From NCBI GenBank assembly GCA_030726195.1, contig JANREF010000024.1, forward strand, positions 2,972 through 11,179: 8,208 nucleotides of DNA, read 5' to 3'. Both the position numbers and the translations under genes were made by a program. The notes below the pieces were generated by a model that saw only the letters and a program-made list of their open reading frames with translations, ran no database searches and was not told the origin of the DNA. The DNA comes from Burkholderiaceae bacterium (lineage in GTDB: Bacteria > Pseudomonadota > Gammaproteobacteria > Burkholderiales > Burkholderiaceae_C). Below, piece after piece: positions 1-6,141 of the stretch (its first letter is position 1; every line of letters begins with the position of its first letter).

Positions 1-729
1 TTGCTGGCCCTGGCCGAAGCCACCGACTGCCGCCGTGTGCACCTGCTGGACTACTTTGGCGAGCACAGCACGGCCTGCGGCAACTGCGACAACTGCCTCA
101 ACCCGCCGCAGGTGTTTGACGCTACTGAGGCGGCGCGCAAACTGCTCAGCACCATTTACCGCTTTCAGCAAAGCTCGGGCATGGCCTTTGGCTCTGGGCA
201 TTTGCTAGACGTGCTGCGCGGCAAAGTGACCGAGCGCGTCACGCAATACCAACACAACACCTTGAGCACCTTTGGCATTGGCAGCGACATGAGCGAAGCC
301 GCATGGCGCGCGCTGCTGCGCCAACTGGTGGCCAACGGCGCTGTGGTGGTGGACAGTGGCATGTACAAAACACTGCAGCTGGGCGAGCCCGCGCGCGCTT
401 TGCTGCGCAACCAAGCGCAGGTGTGGCAACGCGTGGCAAGCGCGGCCAGCACCAGCGCGAAGCGCAGCACAAAAACCAAGTCCAAAACCGACGAGGCCGA
501 CTTGGATGCGCCCGCCCAAGGCGTGTTCACCGCACTCAAAGCGTGGCGCGCCGAAGTGGCGCGCGCACACGACTTGCCGGCTTATGTGATTTTCAACAAC
601 AACACGCTCAAAGCCCTGGCTCAACTGCGCCCCACCGACGCCGACGAGCTGGTAGGCGTGCCCGGCATTGGCGCCAAAAAGCTAGAGGCCTACGGGGACG
701 AAGTGTTGAGAGTGATTGCTGCAGCCTAA
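1..729 (+). CDS. recQ: ATP-dependent DNA helicase RecQ, C-terminal part (5' end outside window)
   Basis: RecQ is a 3'-5' DNA helicase acting in recombination and replication-fork repair. The frame is open from base 1, so the helicase core lies upstream and the TTG at base 1 is an internal Leu codon, not a start. Counting from that codon, the zinc-binding module is visible as Cys10, Cys26, Cys29 and Cys32 (CRR...CGNCDNC), closely like the E. coli RecQ zinc site. An RQC winged-helix region follows at about residues 48-137. Next comes a Lys/Ser/Thr-rich linker (about 145-165), then an HRDC domain (about 170-242) containing the GVPGIGAKKLEAYG hairpin motif. The stop is TAA at 727-729. Transcription converges on the kyn operon. 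All visible domains are intact, and the only uncertainty is the missing N-terminal part. Confidence 0.95.
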   Translation: MLALAEATDCRRVHLLDYFGEHSTACGNCDNCLNPPQVFDATEAARKLLSTIYRFQQSSGMAFGSGHLLDVLRGKVTERVTQYQHNTLSTFGIGSDMSEAAWRALLRQLVANGAVVVDSGMYKTLQLGEPARALLRNQAQVWQRVASAASTSAKRSTKTKSKTDEADLDAPAQGVFTALKAWRAEVARAHDLPAYVIFNNNTLKALAQLRPTDADELVGVPGIGAKKLEAYGDEVLRVIAAA

Positions 730-813
730 GGGTGGCCGCTCGTTGTTGTGCATTGGCTGCTTGAGCTGTTTGGCTCTTTACCTATTGGGTTGTTGGCTTG
801 TGTGGCGGTGTGA

Positions 814-852
814 CTGCTGGCTGTTGGCTGTTGGCTGTTGGCTGTTGGCTGT
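814..852. repeat. Tandem heptanucleotide repeat, unit CTGTTGG
   Basis: One imperfect unit (CTGCTGG, 814-820) is followed by four exact copies of CTGTTGG (821-827, 828-834, 835-841, 842-848) and a partial CTGT (849-852). Perfect short tandem arrays of this kind change copy number by slipped-strand replication. Here the array lies downstream of both flanking genes, so a phase-variation role is not obvious. Confidence 0.9.
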
Positions 853-944
853 CACACCAGACTCGATCTGGTGTCCGCGGTGGCACCCTGCGTGACATGG
901 TTGTCGCCATGGCTGGATGCCAACATCAAGCCTTGGAATGACAG
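849..944. repeat. Probable degenerate dispersed palindromic repeat
   Basis: The element is bounded by inverted ends CTGTCA (849-854) and TGACAG (939-944). Inside the left end is a perfect 8-bp stem, ACACCAGA (854-861) and TCTGGTGT (867-874), around a 5-base loop. The right part (TGGATGCC...AAGCCTTGGAATGACAG) looks like a worn form of the TGGAT...GGGTCAAGCCC...AATGACAG type of intergenic repeat that I recall from many proteobacterial genomes. The inverted ends and stem are seen directly, while membership of a dispersed family is recalled and not tested. The hairpin lacks a U-tract but could still act at the 3' ends of the two converging genes. Confidence 0.45.
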
Positions 945-1016
945 GGTAGGCGTGCGACCATTTGGCGCCTACACAGCCTGCACCAGCCCCAAAGTCTGCG
1001 CGAACCCTGGCGTCTC

Positions 1017-1856
1017 CTACAGTTCACCCCTGACCTGCCAAATCTCCGGGAACAACACCACGTCCAACATCGCTTTTAAGTAACCCGTGCCACTGGTGCC
1101 ACCGGTGCCCCGGCGCATGCCAATGACACGCTCTACGGTGGTGAGGTGCCTGAAGCGCCACAGCCTAAACGTGTCTTCAATGTCTGTGAGTTTTTCGCCA
1201 AGTTGGTACAGGTTCCAGTATTGCTGTGGGTTTTGATACACGGCTTTCCACGCAGCTTGCACGTTGGCGCTGCTGGTGTGGCTTACAGTCCAGTCGCGTT
1301 GCAGATGCACGGCATCTATCGCCAAGCCCGCTTTAGCCAACTGCCCAATGGCAATGTCGTACAGCGACGGCGCATCAAAGGCCGCTTGCACCATGGCCAG
1401 TAACTCGGGCTTGTGCACGTGGGGCTTGAGCATGGCGGCGTTTTTGTTGCCCAGCGCAAATTCAATGCAGCGGTACTGCGCGCTTTGAAAACCGCTGGAG
1501 TTGGCCAGGTAGGGACGCAGCGCGCTGTACTCGGGCGGCGTCATGGTGGCCAGCACATCCCATGCGCTGACCAGCTGCGCCATGATGCGGCTCACGCGCG
1601 CCATCATTTTGAAGGCCAAGCTGGCTTCGCCTGCTTGCAGCGCGTGCATGGCCGCAGCCAGCTCGTGCAGCATGAGCTTCATCCACAACTCGCTGGTTTG
1701 GTGCTGCACGATGAACAGCATTTCATCGTGTACGGGCGACAGCGGCTGCTGCGCGCTCAGGAGCGCGTCCAACTGCAAGTAGTCGCCGTAGGTCATGTCT
1801 TGGGCGAAGTCGAGTTTGGCACCTTCGCGTGTCACGATGTCTTGCGGGGTGCTCAT
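1017..1856 (-). CDS. kynA: Tryptophan 2,3-dioxygenase
   Basis: This cytoplasmic heme enzyme oxidatively opens the indole ring of L-tryptophan to give N-formylkynurenine, the first step of the kynurenine pathway. The 279-residue product matches bacterial TDOs in length. Residues corresponding to the Xanthomonas enzyme's active site are present: Tyr23 and Tyr26 ([10 protein letters not shown]), Phe48 and His52 in the [11 protein letters not shown] block, Arg114, the SSGFQS motif at 120-125, the axial heme ligand His237 in [12 protein letters not shown], and the [12 protein letters not shown] loop near 250-261. The chosen ATG (1854-1856) overlaps the kynU stop by four bases (ATGA), which suggests translational coupling. 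The frame extends 28 codons further upstream, but this would lie inside kynU and has no family character. It is the last gene of the kynB-kynU-kynA operon. Confidence 0.97.
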   Translation of the reverse strand: MSTPQDIVTREGAKLDFAQDMTYGDYLQLDALLSAQQPLSPVHDEMLFIVQHQTSELWMKLMLHELAAAMHALQAGEASLAFKMMARVSRIMAQLVSAWDVLATMTPPEYSALRPYLANSSGFQSAQYRCIEFALGNKNAAMLKPHVHKPELLAMVQAAFDAPSLYDIAIGQLAKAGLAIDAVHLQRDWTVSHTSSANVQAAWKAVYQNPQQYWNLYQLGEKLTDIEDTFRLWRFRHLTTVERVIGMRRGTGGTSGTGYLKAMLDVVLFPEIWQVRGEL

Positions 1857-3142
1857 GTGACCGCTTGTGCTTGGTTGAACTCGGGGCGCAGCCACTCTTG
1901 ACCTTGCAGCATGTGCACCATGTGTTCCACTGCGTCCCACACGTCTACAAAGCGGGTGTACAAGGGCGTAAAACCAAAGCGCAGCAAATCGGCCTCGCCG
2001 GTGGCCGCGCCCGCTCTAAAGTCGCCCACCACGCCACGCGCAATCAGCGCTTGCATCATGGCGTAGCCGCCGGTGCTGGCCGCCAAACTCACTTGCGAGC
2101 CGCGCTTGGCGTGCTCGATAGGGGTGACGTTGTGCAGACCAAAAGTGGTGCAGCGGGCTTCGCACAGCGCCATGAACAGGTCTGTCAAAGCCAACGACTT
2201 GGCACGTATGGCGGCCATACCACCCACCGCTTTGGCTTGCTCGTAGACATCTAGGCCACAGCGCATGGCCGCCATGGCCAGCATGGACTGGGTGCCGCAC
2301 AGGTACTGGTCTATGCCCACTTGTGGCACGTAGGCGGCGTCAAACGCAAACGGCTGGGCGTGGCCCCACCAACCACTGAGTGGCTGGTGCGTGGCACTGA
2401 CCACGCGCGGGTTGGCCCACACAAACGCAGGTGCGCCAGGGCCGCCGTTGAGGTATTTGTAGCCGCAGCCTACGGCGTAGTCGGCGTTGGCTGCACGCAG
2501 GTCCACTGGCACTGCTCCAGCGCTGTGCGCCAAGTCCCACACGGTGAGTGCGCCCACGGCGTGCGCGGCTTGCGTGAGCGCGGTCATGTCGTACATGGCA
2601 CCGGTGCGGTAATTCACGTGGGTGAGCATGAGCACGGCCACGTCGCTGGTGAGCGCGCCAACCATGTCCTGCGCATCGGCCAACTCCAAGCGCAGGTCGT
2701 ACTGCTTGCACACCGACTGCGCGATGTACAAATCGGTGGGGAAGTTGCTGGCTTCGCTGAGCAACACGCGCTTGCTGGGCTGCTGCTGGCGCGCCAGCTC
2801 GGCGGCTGCGCACAGCACCTTGTACAAATTTACGCTGGTGGTGTCCGTCACCACCAGCTCACCTGGGCCCGCACCCACCAGCGGCGCGAGCTGGTTGCCC
2901 AGCTGCTGCGGCAGCTTGAACCAGCCGGCCTTGTTCCAGCTTTGGATGAGGTCCTGCCCCCACTCTTGTCTGACCACTGTGGCTACCGCAGCTGCGGTGG
3001 CTTTGGGCAATGCGCCCAGCGAGTTGCCGTCCAAGTAAATGGTGGGCTTGGCGCCACTGGGCAGCTCAAACAGGTCGCGCAAGTGGCGTAGGGTATCGGC
3101 TTGGTCTAGCGCCAGGCAGGCGTCGCGGGTGATGTCGGTCAT
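1853..3142 (-). CDS. kynU: Kynureninase
   Basis: A PLP-dependent fold-type I hydrolase that splits kynurenine into anthranilate and L-alanine. The 429-residue product has the usual length. Visible landmarks are YLDGNSLG (36-43), the substrate/PLP-binding SEASNFPTD segment (129-137), the WDLAHSAGA block with the PLP-ring Asp203 (202-210), and the Schiff-base lysine Lys229 in [13 protein letters not shown]-terminal to these are [23 protein letters not shown] and a normal end. The ATG at 3140-3142 is chosen because [16 protein letters not shown] begins as expected for the family; a 47-codon upstream extension would overlap kynB and looks unrelated. The ribosome site before this ATG is weak. The gene lies 70 bases after kynB, and its TGA overlaps the kynA start. 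Confidence 0.97.
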   Translation of the reverse strand: MTDITRDACLALDQADTLRHLRDLFELPSGAKPTIYLDGNSLGALPKATAAAVATVVRQEWGQDLIQSWNKAGWFKLPQQLGNQLAPLVGAGPGELVVTDTTSVNLYKVLCAAAELARQQQPSKRVLLSEASNFPTDLYIAQSVCKQYDLRLELADAQDMVGALTSDVAVLMLTHVNYRTGAMYDMTALTQAAHAVGALTVWDLAHSAGAVPVDLRAANADYAVGCGYKYLNGGPGAPAFVWANPRVVSATHQPLSGWWGHAQPFAFDAAYVPQVGIDQYLCGTQSMLAMAAMRCGLDVYEQAKAVGGMAAIRAKSLALTDLFMALCEARCTTFGLHNVTPIEHAKRGSQVSLAASTGGYAMMQALIARGVVGDFRAGAATGEADLLRFGFTPLYTRFVDVWDAVEHMVHMLQGQEWLRPEFNQAQAVT

Positions 3143-3212
3143 AAGTGGTGCGGTGTGTGACGTTCTAGATGTGGGAGTTGAGGTTGTCGGTTTAGAGCGG
3201 CAACAGGCCTTG

Positions 3213-3842
3213 CTAGACCAAGACCCTGAGCACCGCGCGCACAGGTGAGGCGTCGCAGTCGGTGAGCTTGAGGGGCAAGGCAATGAGTTCGTAGTCGCCT
3301 GCCGGGGCGTCGTCTAGCACCAGGATTTCCAGTACACGCAAGTTCATCGCAAACACCGTGTTGTGGCTGGGCAGGTCTTGGCTGGTAGATGGGTCTAGGC
3401 TGGGTGTGTCTATGCCAATGAGGCACATGTGCGGGCAGGCTTGCGCTAGGGCGTGCAGTGTGGCGGGCGCCACCGCGGTGAAGCTGCTCCACGACTGACT
3501 GGCCCTGGCCGAAGTTTTGAGCAGTACACGCGCGGGCAGCTTGTGCAAGGCGTGCGCCACGTGCTCTGGCTGCACCAAACCCTCACTCGCGGTGCAATCG
3601 ATCACGCGGCAAGGCCCCAGATACGGCTCTAAAGCCAGGGTGCCCACCGCTGCCCCACCAGCGCGGTAGTGCATGGGTGCGTCAGCGTGCGCACCCGTGT
3701 GCGGCGACATGCGAATGGCGTGTACGTTGACCGGACAGTTGGGGCCGTGGTCAAAGTGCACCACTTGTTGGTAGCTTGTGTCGCCCGGAAATACAGGCGC
3801 GTCGGCGTTGATGGCGGGGGAAATGTCCCAAAGCGTTTGCAT
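3213..3842 (-). CDS. kynB: Kynurenine formamidase (arylformamidase)
   Basis: This metal-dependent cyclase-family hydrolase removes formate from N-formylkynurenine to give kynurenine. The 209-residue form begins MQTLWDISPAI, the typical KynB start, followed by the APVFPGDT motif. The metal-binding block HTGAHADAPMHY gives His48, His52, Asp54 and His58, and His160 and Glu172 complete the set known from characterised KynB enzymes. The C-terminal PLKLTDCDASPVRAVLR segment is also typical. A longer form starting at TTG (3900-3902) would add 20 residues without family similarity, so ATG 3840-3842 is preferred, although neither start has a strong ribosome site. It is the first gene of the kyn operon and is transcribed away from the small membrane-protein gene. 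No clear kyn promoter could be assigned. Confidence 0.95.
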   Translation of the reverse strand: MQTLWDISPAINADAPVFPGDTSYQQVVHFDHGPNCPVNVHAIRMSPHTGAHADAPMHYRAGGAAVGTLALEPYLGPCRVIDCTASEGLVQPEHVAHALHKLPARVLLKTSARASQSWSSFTAVAPATLHALAQACPHMCLIGIDTPSLDPSTSQDLPSHNTVFAMNLRVLEILVLDDAPAGDYELIALPLKLTDCDASPVRAVLRVLV

Positions 3843-3926
3843 AGCGGTGGAAGGTATCACCGCGTATTGCGCTGTGGTGTCGCTTATTTCCAACGAGCGC
3901 AAGATAGCCCCAGCCCTCGAGGCAGA

Positions 3927-3957
3927 TTGGCCAGCGATCGTGGCTTTAGGCTAAAAT
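3927..3957 (+). promoter_or_regulatory. Probable sigma-70 promoter of the 50-residue membrane protein gene
   Basis: A good -10 box TAAAAT (3952-3957) is preceded by a weak -35-like TTGGCC (3927-3932) at a long 19-base spacing. The -10 overlaps a short palindrome, TTTAG-G-CTAAA (3945-3955), and an inverted pair GCCA...TGGC lies at 3930-3944. Either could be an operator in this divergent region, or chance. The leader to the start codon would be about 60 bases. Confidence 0.5.
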
Positions 3958-4023
3958 ATGGGGCTAGATTGAGCGCACGTATCGCGCCAAACAACGCGCC
4001 ACACCTCATTTTTGGAGCTGCAC

Positions 4024-4176
4024 ATGTCCGGTAATTCTCACGATCACAACGCACAACACACCGAGCACGAAGAAGACATCGTCGAAGGCATTGTGCACAA
4101 GATGCCCGTGGTGTTACCTATTGCAGGCGCGATTTTGATGTTCTTACTGGCTTTCATTGCCGTGTTCATGGCCTGA
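4024..4176 (+). CDS. Small His/acid-rich single-pass membrane protein, function unknown
   Basis: A 50-residue product that I do not recognise as a named family. Translation starts at ATG 4024 after a strong ribosome site, GGAG at 4014-4017 with a 6-base spacer, and ends at TGA 4174-4176. Residues 1-26 are hydrophilic and rich in His (6, 8, 12, 15, 25) and acids (Asp7, Glu14, Glu16, Glu17, Asp18, Glu21). Residues about 28-49 form one continuous hydrophobic segment rich in Ala, Leu, Ile, Phe and Met that runs to the C-terminus, with Pro28 and Pro32 at its start. No cleavable signal peptide is apparent, so the protein is probably tail-anchored with the head in the cytoplasm. The gene has its own promoter and terminator and is divergent from kynB. 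The head could bind a metal, which is inference only. Confidence 0.8.
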   Translation: MSGNSHDHNAQHTEHEEDIVEGIVHKMPVVLPIAGAILMFLLAFIAVFMA

Positions 4177-4190
4177 AGCCACGCGCTCAC

Positions 4191-4213
4191 TGCATGGGTG
4201 CAAAGCCCGTGCA
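4191..4213 (+). other. 3'-UTR hairpin before the terminator
   Basis: TGCATGGG (4191-4198) pairs with CCCGTGCA (4206-4213), including one G-U pair, around the 7-base loop TGCAAAG. There is no U-tract, so this is not itself a terminator. It lies between the small gene's stop codon and the terminator at 4243 and would be part of the same transcript. Confidence 0.4.
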
Positions 4214-4242
4214 TGCCGTGCTAACCAACAGTACGCGCCAAC

Positions 4243-4270
4243 AACCAGCACCAATGTGCTGGTTTTTTTT
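4243..4270 (+). terminator. Strong intrinsic terminator of the small membrane protein gene
   Basis: A perfect 9-bp stem, AACCAGCAC (4243-4251) and GTGCTGGTT (4256-4264), encloses the loop CAAT and continues into a run of eight T (4263-4270). It lies 66 bases after the stop codon of the 50-residue gene, so that gene is monocistronic. Confidence 0.92.
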
Positions 4271-4911
4271 GCCCGAAAACTGACCCGATTGGCCTATTTG
4301 AAATGGAATGCGGTGAGGTGCTGTGCGATGCACGGCGCCGCGGGAGGCCGTTTTGCAAATGGCGGTGCCTGATCCGGCAACGCGCCAGACCCCAATTTGC
4401 GGGGCACGCTGCGCAGCATTCGGTAATGCGAAAACGTGAGTTTCACACTTGCCAATTGCATTCACCCCCGTACATCGCGACCATAGCGACCTTGTGAACG
4501 CAGGCTCCGCCAGATGCGCATAGACGCGCTGCGAGTCGGTTTGTTTCATCGCACCACACCACATCGACTGCCTATGAGCGAGCCCATCGACATCAATGAC
4601 GCAACCACGCTGAAGCACCTGCACTGCTGGATTGGCAGCACAGACCCAACGCACGTTGCCACTGTCCGCATGAACGACATGGCAGGCGCGCGCGCTGGCA
4701 CAGCAACGCCTTCAAATACCGCTTGGGCGACGTGCCCTGTCTGTGTTTAGCTCGGCGGCCATTGCGGGGCTAGGCGTAACAGGTGCAATTTGAGCGCCAT
4801 CGCACTGGCTTTCAACACCCCCTCATCACTCTTTCACTTCTTTAAACCCCCGCACGCCGTGCAACATGTCACGGCGCGCACCTCCTTGCAACACGCTTTG
4901 ATACAACCCGT
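4271..4911. other. Long stretch without a convincing intact gene
   Basis: These 641 bases hold no frame I would annotate as an intact gene. Small structures are present: the palindrome GCTGCGCAGC (4408-4417) and the overlapping hairpin GCATT-cggt-AATGC (4416-4429). A possible decayed coding remnant lies at 4574-4750. A 155-codon minus-strand frame (4187-4654) runs through the strong terminator and looks like no known protein. No recognisable promoter or ribosome site was found just before the lyase gene at 4912. Confidence 0.5.
4574..4750 (+). pseudogene. Possible remnant of an acyl-CoA hydratase-like (MaoC/FAS1-like) gene
   Basis: A 58-codon frame starting MSEPIDINDATTLKHLHCWIG ends abruptly at TAG. 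Its first 30 residues have the look of the N-terminus of FAS1-like/MaoC-type acyl-CoA hydratases, which often begin with a short acidic stretch followed by L..WIG.T. The later RAGTATP...W....P might echo the next conserved block after a deletion. In the next frame the sequence reads WHSNAFKYRLGDVP and then stops, as a frameshifted gene might. It lies just upstream of a CitE-like lyase, a common partner of such hydratases. The similarity is recalled, short and unverified, and a chance frame remains quite possible. Confidence 0.2.
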
Positions 4912-5802
4912 ATGACCACCGCCCAGAACGCACTCACCAACGCGTGCAGTTTTTTGTTTGTACCCGCCAACCACCTTGAGCCCTTGCTCAAGGCCGTCAG
5001 CAGCAGCGCGCACGCGGTGATTGCCGACTTGGAAGATGCCGTCGCACCGCAAGACAAGTCCGAGGCTAGGCGACAACTGACCGAGGCCTACGCCACCCTC
5101 AACTCGGCAGCGCGCGCGCGCCTGTTGGTGCGCATCAACGCGGCAGACACGCCGTGGCACGACGATGACCTGATTGCGATGCGCCAATTGGTACGCCAAG
5201 GCCTTGCTGGTGTGGTGATACCCAAAGCCGAGTCTGCCGCCCAGATCGCACACGTTGCGGCGTTACTCAACGAGGGCAAGCGCAGCGCCCATCCTGCCTG
5301 CGCATTGGTGCCCTTGATTTCATCCGCCCAAGGACTGGGCGCAATCGAGGAGATTGCCGCTAGCCCGGGCGTGCTGCGTTTGGCCTTTGGCCACCTTGAT
5401 TTGCAAGCCGACATGGGCATGCACTGCGATGCAGAGGAAACCGAGTTGCTGCCCGCGCGGCTGGCCATGGTGGCTGCGTCACGCCGAGCACAGCTCGCAC
5501 CGCCCATTGATGGCGTCACGGTGGCCCTTCAAGACGCCACGCGCTTGATGGCCGATACGGCGCGCAGCCGTCGCTTTGGCTTTGGCGGCAAGCTGTGCAT
5601 ACACCCCGCGCAGCTGCCCTGCGTCGCCTCGGTATTTGCACCGTCCAGCGCCGACATTCAATGGGCACGCAGCGTGCTGGCCGCTCAAACCAAAGCCAAA
5701 GGTGGCACCTTCAGCCTTGGCGGGCGCATGGTCGACGCGCCCGTGGTGCGCCTTGCCCAGCAAACGCTGCAACGCGCCACCATCGCCAGCGGGCGTTCGT
5801 GA
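4912..5802 (+). CDS. CitE/HpcH-HpaI family acyl-CoA lyase (malyl/citramalyl-CoA lyase-like)
   Basis: The 296-residue product belongs to the HpcH/HpaI aldolase-CitE superfamily, whose stand-alone members cleave malyl-, beta-methylmalyl- or citramalyl-CoA into acetyl- or propionyl-CoA and a 2-oxoacid. Family landmarks in order are SFLFVPANH (13-21), ADLEDAVAP (38-46), catalytic-type Arg74 in LLVRIN, Glu107 in the PKAES motif and Asp163 in FGHLDLQADMG (the probable Mg ligands), GGKLCIHPAQL (225-235) and GRMVDAPVV near the end. It lacks the partners of the citrate lyase complex, so a role in acyl-CoA catabolism is likelier, but the exact substrate cannot be read from sequence. Cys12 sits where most relatives have Arg (RSxLFVP). 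The start at ATG 4912 has no clear ribosome site, and no in-frame alternative preserves the N-terminus. Confidence 0.88.
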   Translation: MTTAQNALTNACSFLFVPANHLEPLLKAVSSSAHAVIADLEDAVAPQDKSEARRQLTEAYATLNSAARARLLVRINAADTPWHDDDLIAMRQLVRQGLAGVVIPKAESAAQIAHVAALLNEGKRSAHPACALVPLISSAQGLGAIEEIAASPGVLRLAFGHLDLQADMGMHCDAEETELLPARLAMVAASRRAQLAPPIDGVTVALQDATRLMADTARSRRFGFGGKLCIHPAQLPCVASVFAPSSADIQWARSVLAAQTKAKGGTFSLGGRMVDAPVVRLAQQTLQRATIASGRS

Positions 5803-5811
5803 TGGGGCCAC

Positions 5812-5832
5812 AGCTGCATTTCCGGCAGTTTT
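5812..5832 (+). terminator. Weak candidate terminator after the CitE-like gene
   Basis: AGCTGC (5812-5817) can pair with GCAGTT (5825-5830), including a G-U pair, around a 7-base loop, and is followed by a short T-run (to 5832). It begins nine bases after the stop codon. The stem is short and the U-tract brief, so this is only a candidate. Confidence 0.25.
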
Positions 5833-5881
5833 GGCTGTTCGGACAATGTGCCGGCGTCGCGCAGTTCAGCGCAGCTAGAGG

Positions 5882-5970
5882 GACTTAACGACTTAAGGAG
5901 TTAATGGCTTGTGGACTGACGGGCTGAAAAGCACTTGATGACACTCGAAGACACTCAAGAACAGTCAAGG
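5882..5970. repeat. Two neighbouring sets of short degenerate tandem repeats
   Basis: The first set has 8-base units: GACTTAAC (5882-5889), GACTTAAG (5890-5897) and GAGTTAAT (5898-5905). The second has 10-base units: GCACTTGATG (5931-5940), ACACTCGAAG (5941-5950), ACACTCAAGA (5951-5960) and ACAGTCAAGG (5961-5970). The units are imperfect, as expected from old slippage followed by mutation. The 10-base period would place each copy on the same face of the helix. Confidence 0.5.
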
Positions 5971-6083
5971 GCACACAGTGGCGCGTCTGCGCGTAGCTAG
6001 CGCTCACAGGATAGTGGGCCTGCACGCGCCCGCCAGTGGCGTCATCGGCCCTGGGCACCGGCCCCATACACACGCTTGTCATA

Positions 6084-6119
6084 ATGTTATGCATGTTTTG
6101 CATGTAACCACGATGTAAC
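6084..6119. promoter_or_regulatory. Phased ATGT direct repeats, candidate activator site for pckG
   Basis: Three abutting 9-base units occur, ATGTTATGC (6084-6092), ATGTTTTGC (6093-6101) and ATGTAACCA (6102-6110), followed by a further ATGTAAC at 6113-6119, one helical turn after the ATGTAAC at 6102. The array ends 16 bases before the -10 box, where a -35 hexamer would be expected but none is seen. This is the arrangement expected if an activator binds the repeats. The regulator is unknown. Confidence 0.4.
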
Positions 6120-6135
6120 TGCGTGCTGCGCTCCC

Positions 6136-6141
6136 TAAAAT
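6136..6141 (+). promoter_or_regulatory. Candidate -10 box for pckG
   Basis: TAAAAT matches the -10 consensus in five of six positions. The expected -35 position (about 6113-6119) carries ATGTAAC, a poor match to TTGACA, so the promoter may depend on an activator. Transcription from here would give an untranslated leader of about 190 bases. A TTGTCA at 6076-6081 is a better -35 hexamer but lacks a good -10 at the right distance. Confidence 0.4.

Larger units (their letters stand above)
730..1016. other. Convergent intergenic region between recQ and kynA
   Basis: These 287 bases lie between two converging genes. They contain a weak hairpin after recQ (GAGC 763-766 with GCTC 773-776, followed by TTTA), a tandem heptamer array at 814-852, and an imperfect palindromic element at about 849-944. 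No protein is supported: the open frame that crosses the area on the plus strand runs into the 3' end of kynA and resembles no family. No U-rich terminator for kynA is evident on the minus strand. Confidence 0.6.

Noticed and set aside
838..1083. Plus-strand open frame of 81 codons across the recQ-kynA junction
   Set aside because: It starts inside the heptamer array, runs through the palindromic repeat and into the antisense of kynA, and has no ribosome site or family resemblance.
2321..3091. Long plus-strand open frame of 256 codons antisense to kynU
   Set aside because: It lies entirely opposite the well-supported kynureninase gene and its composition is that of an antisense shadow.
3843..3902. 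TTG-initiated 20-codon extension of KynB
   Set aside because: The extra residues do not resemble KynB, whereas MQTLWDISP is the usual beginning. The TTG also lacks a good ribosome site.
4408..4429. Palindrome GCTGCGCAGC with adjacent GCATT-cggt-AATGC hairpin
   Set aside because: Both are short, have no U-tract and no gene that they obviously serve. They are listed only as minor structures in a noncoding stretch.
4187..4654. Minus-strand open frame of 155 codons
   Set aside because: It passes through the strong plus-strand terminator at 4243-4270, has an unusual Cys-rich composition, no ribosome site and no recognisable domain. GC-rich DNA gives such frames by chance.
5885..6103. Minus-strand frame of 72 codons in the pckG upstream region
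   Set aside because: It overlaps both short-repeat sets and the phased ATGT array, with no family similarity or ribosome site.
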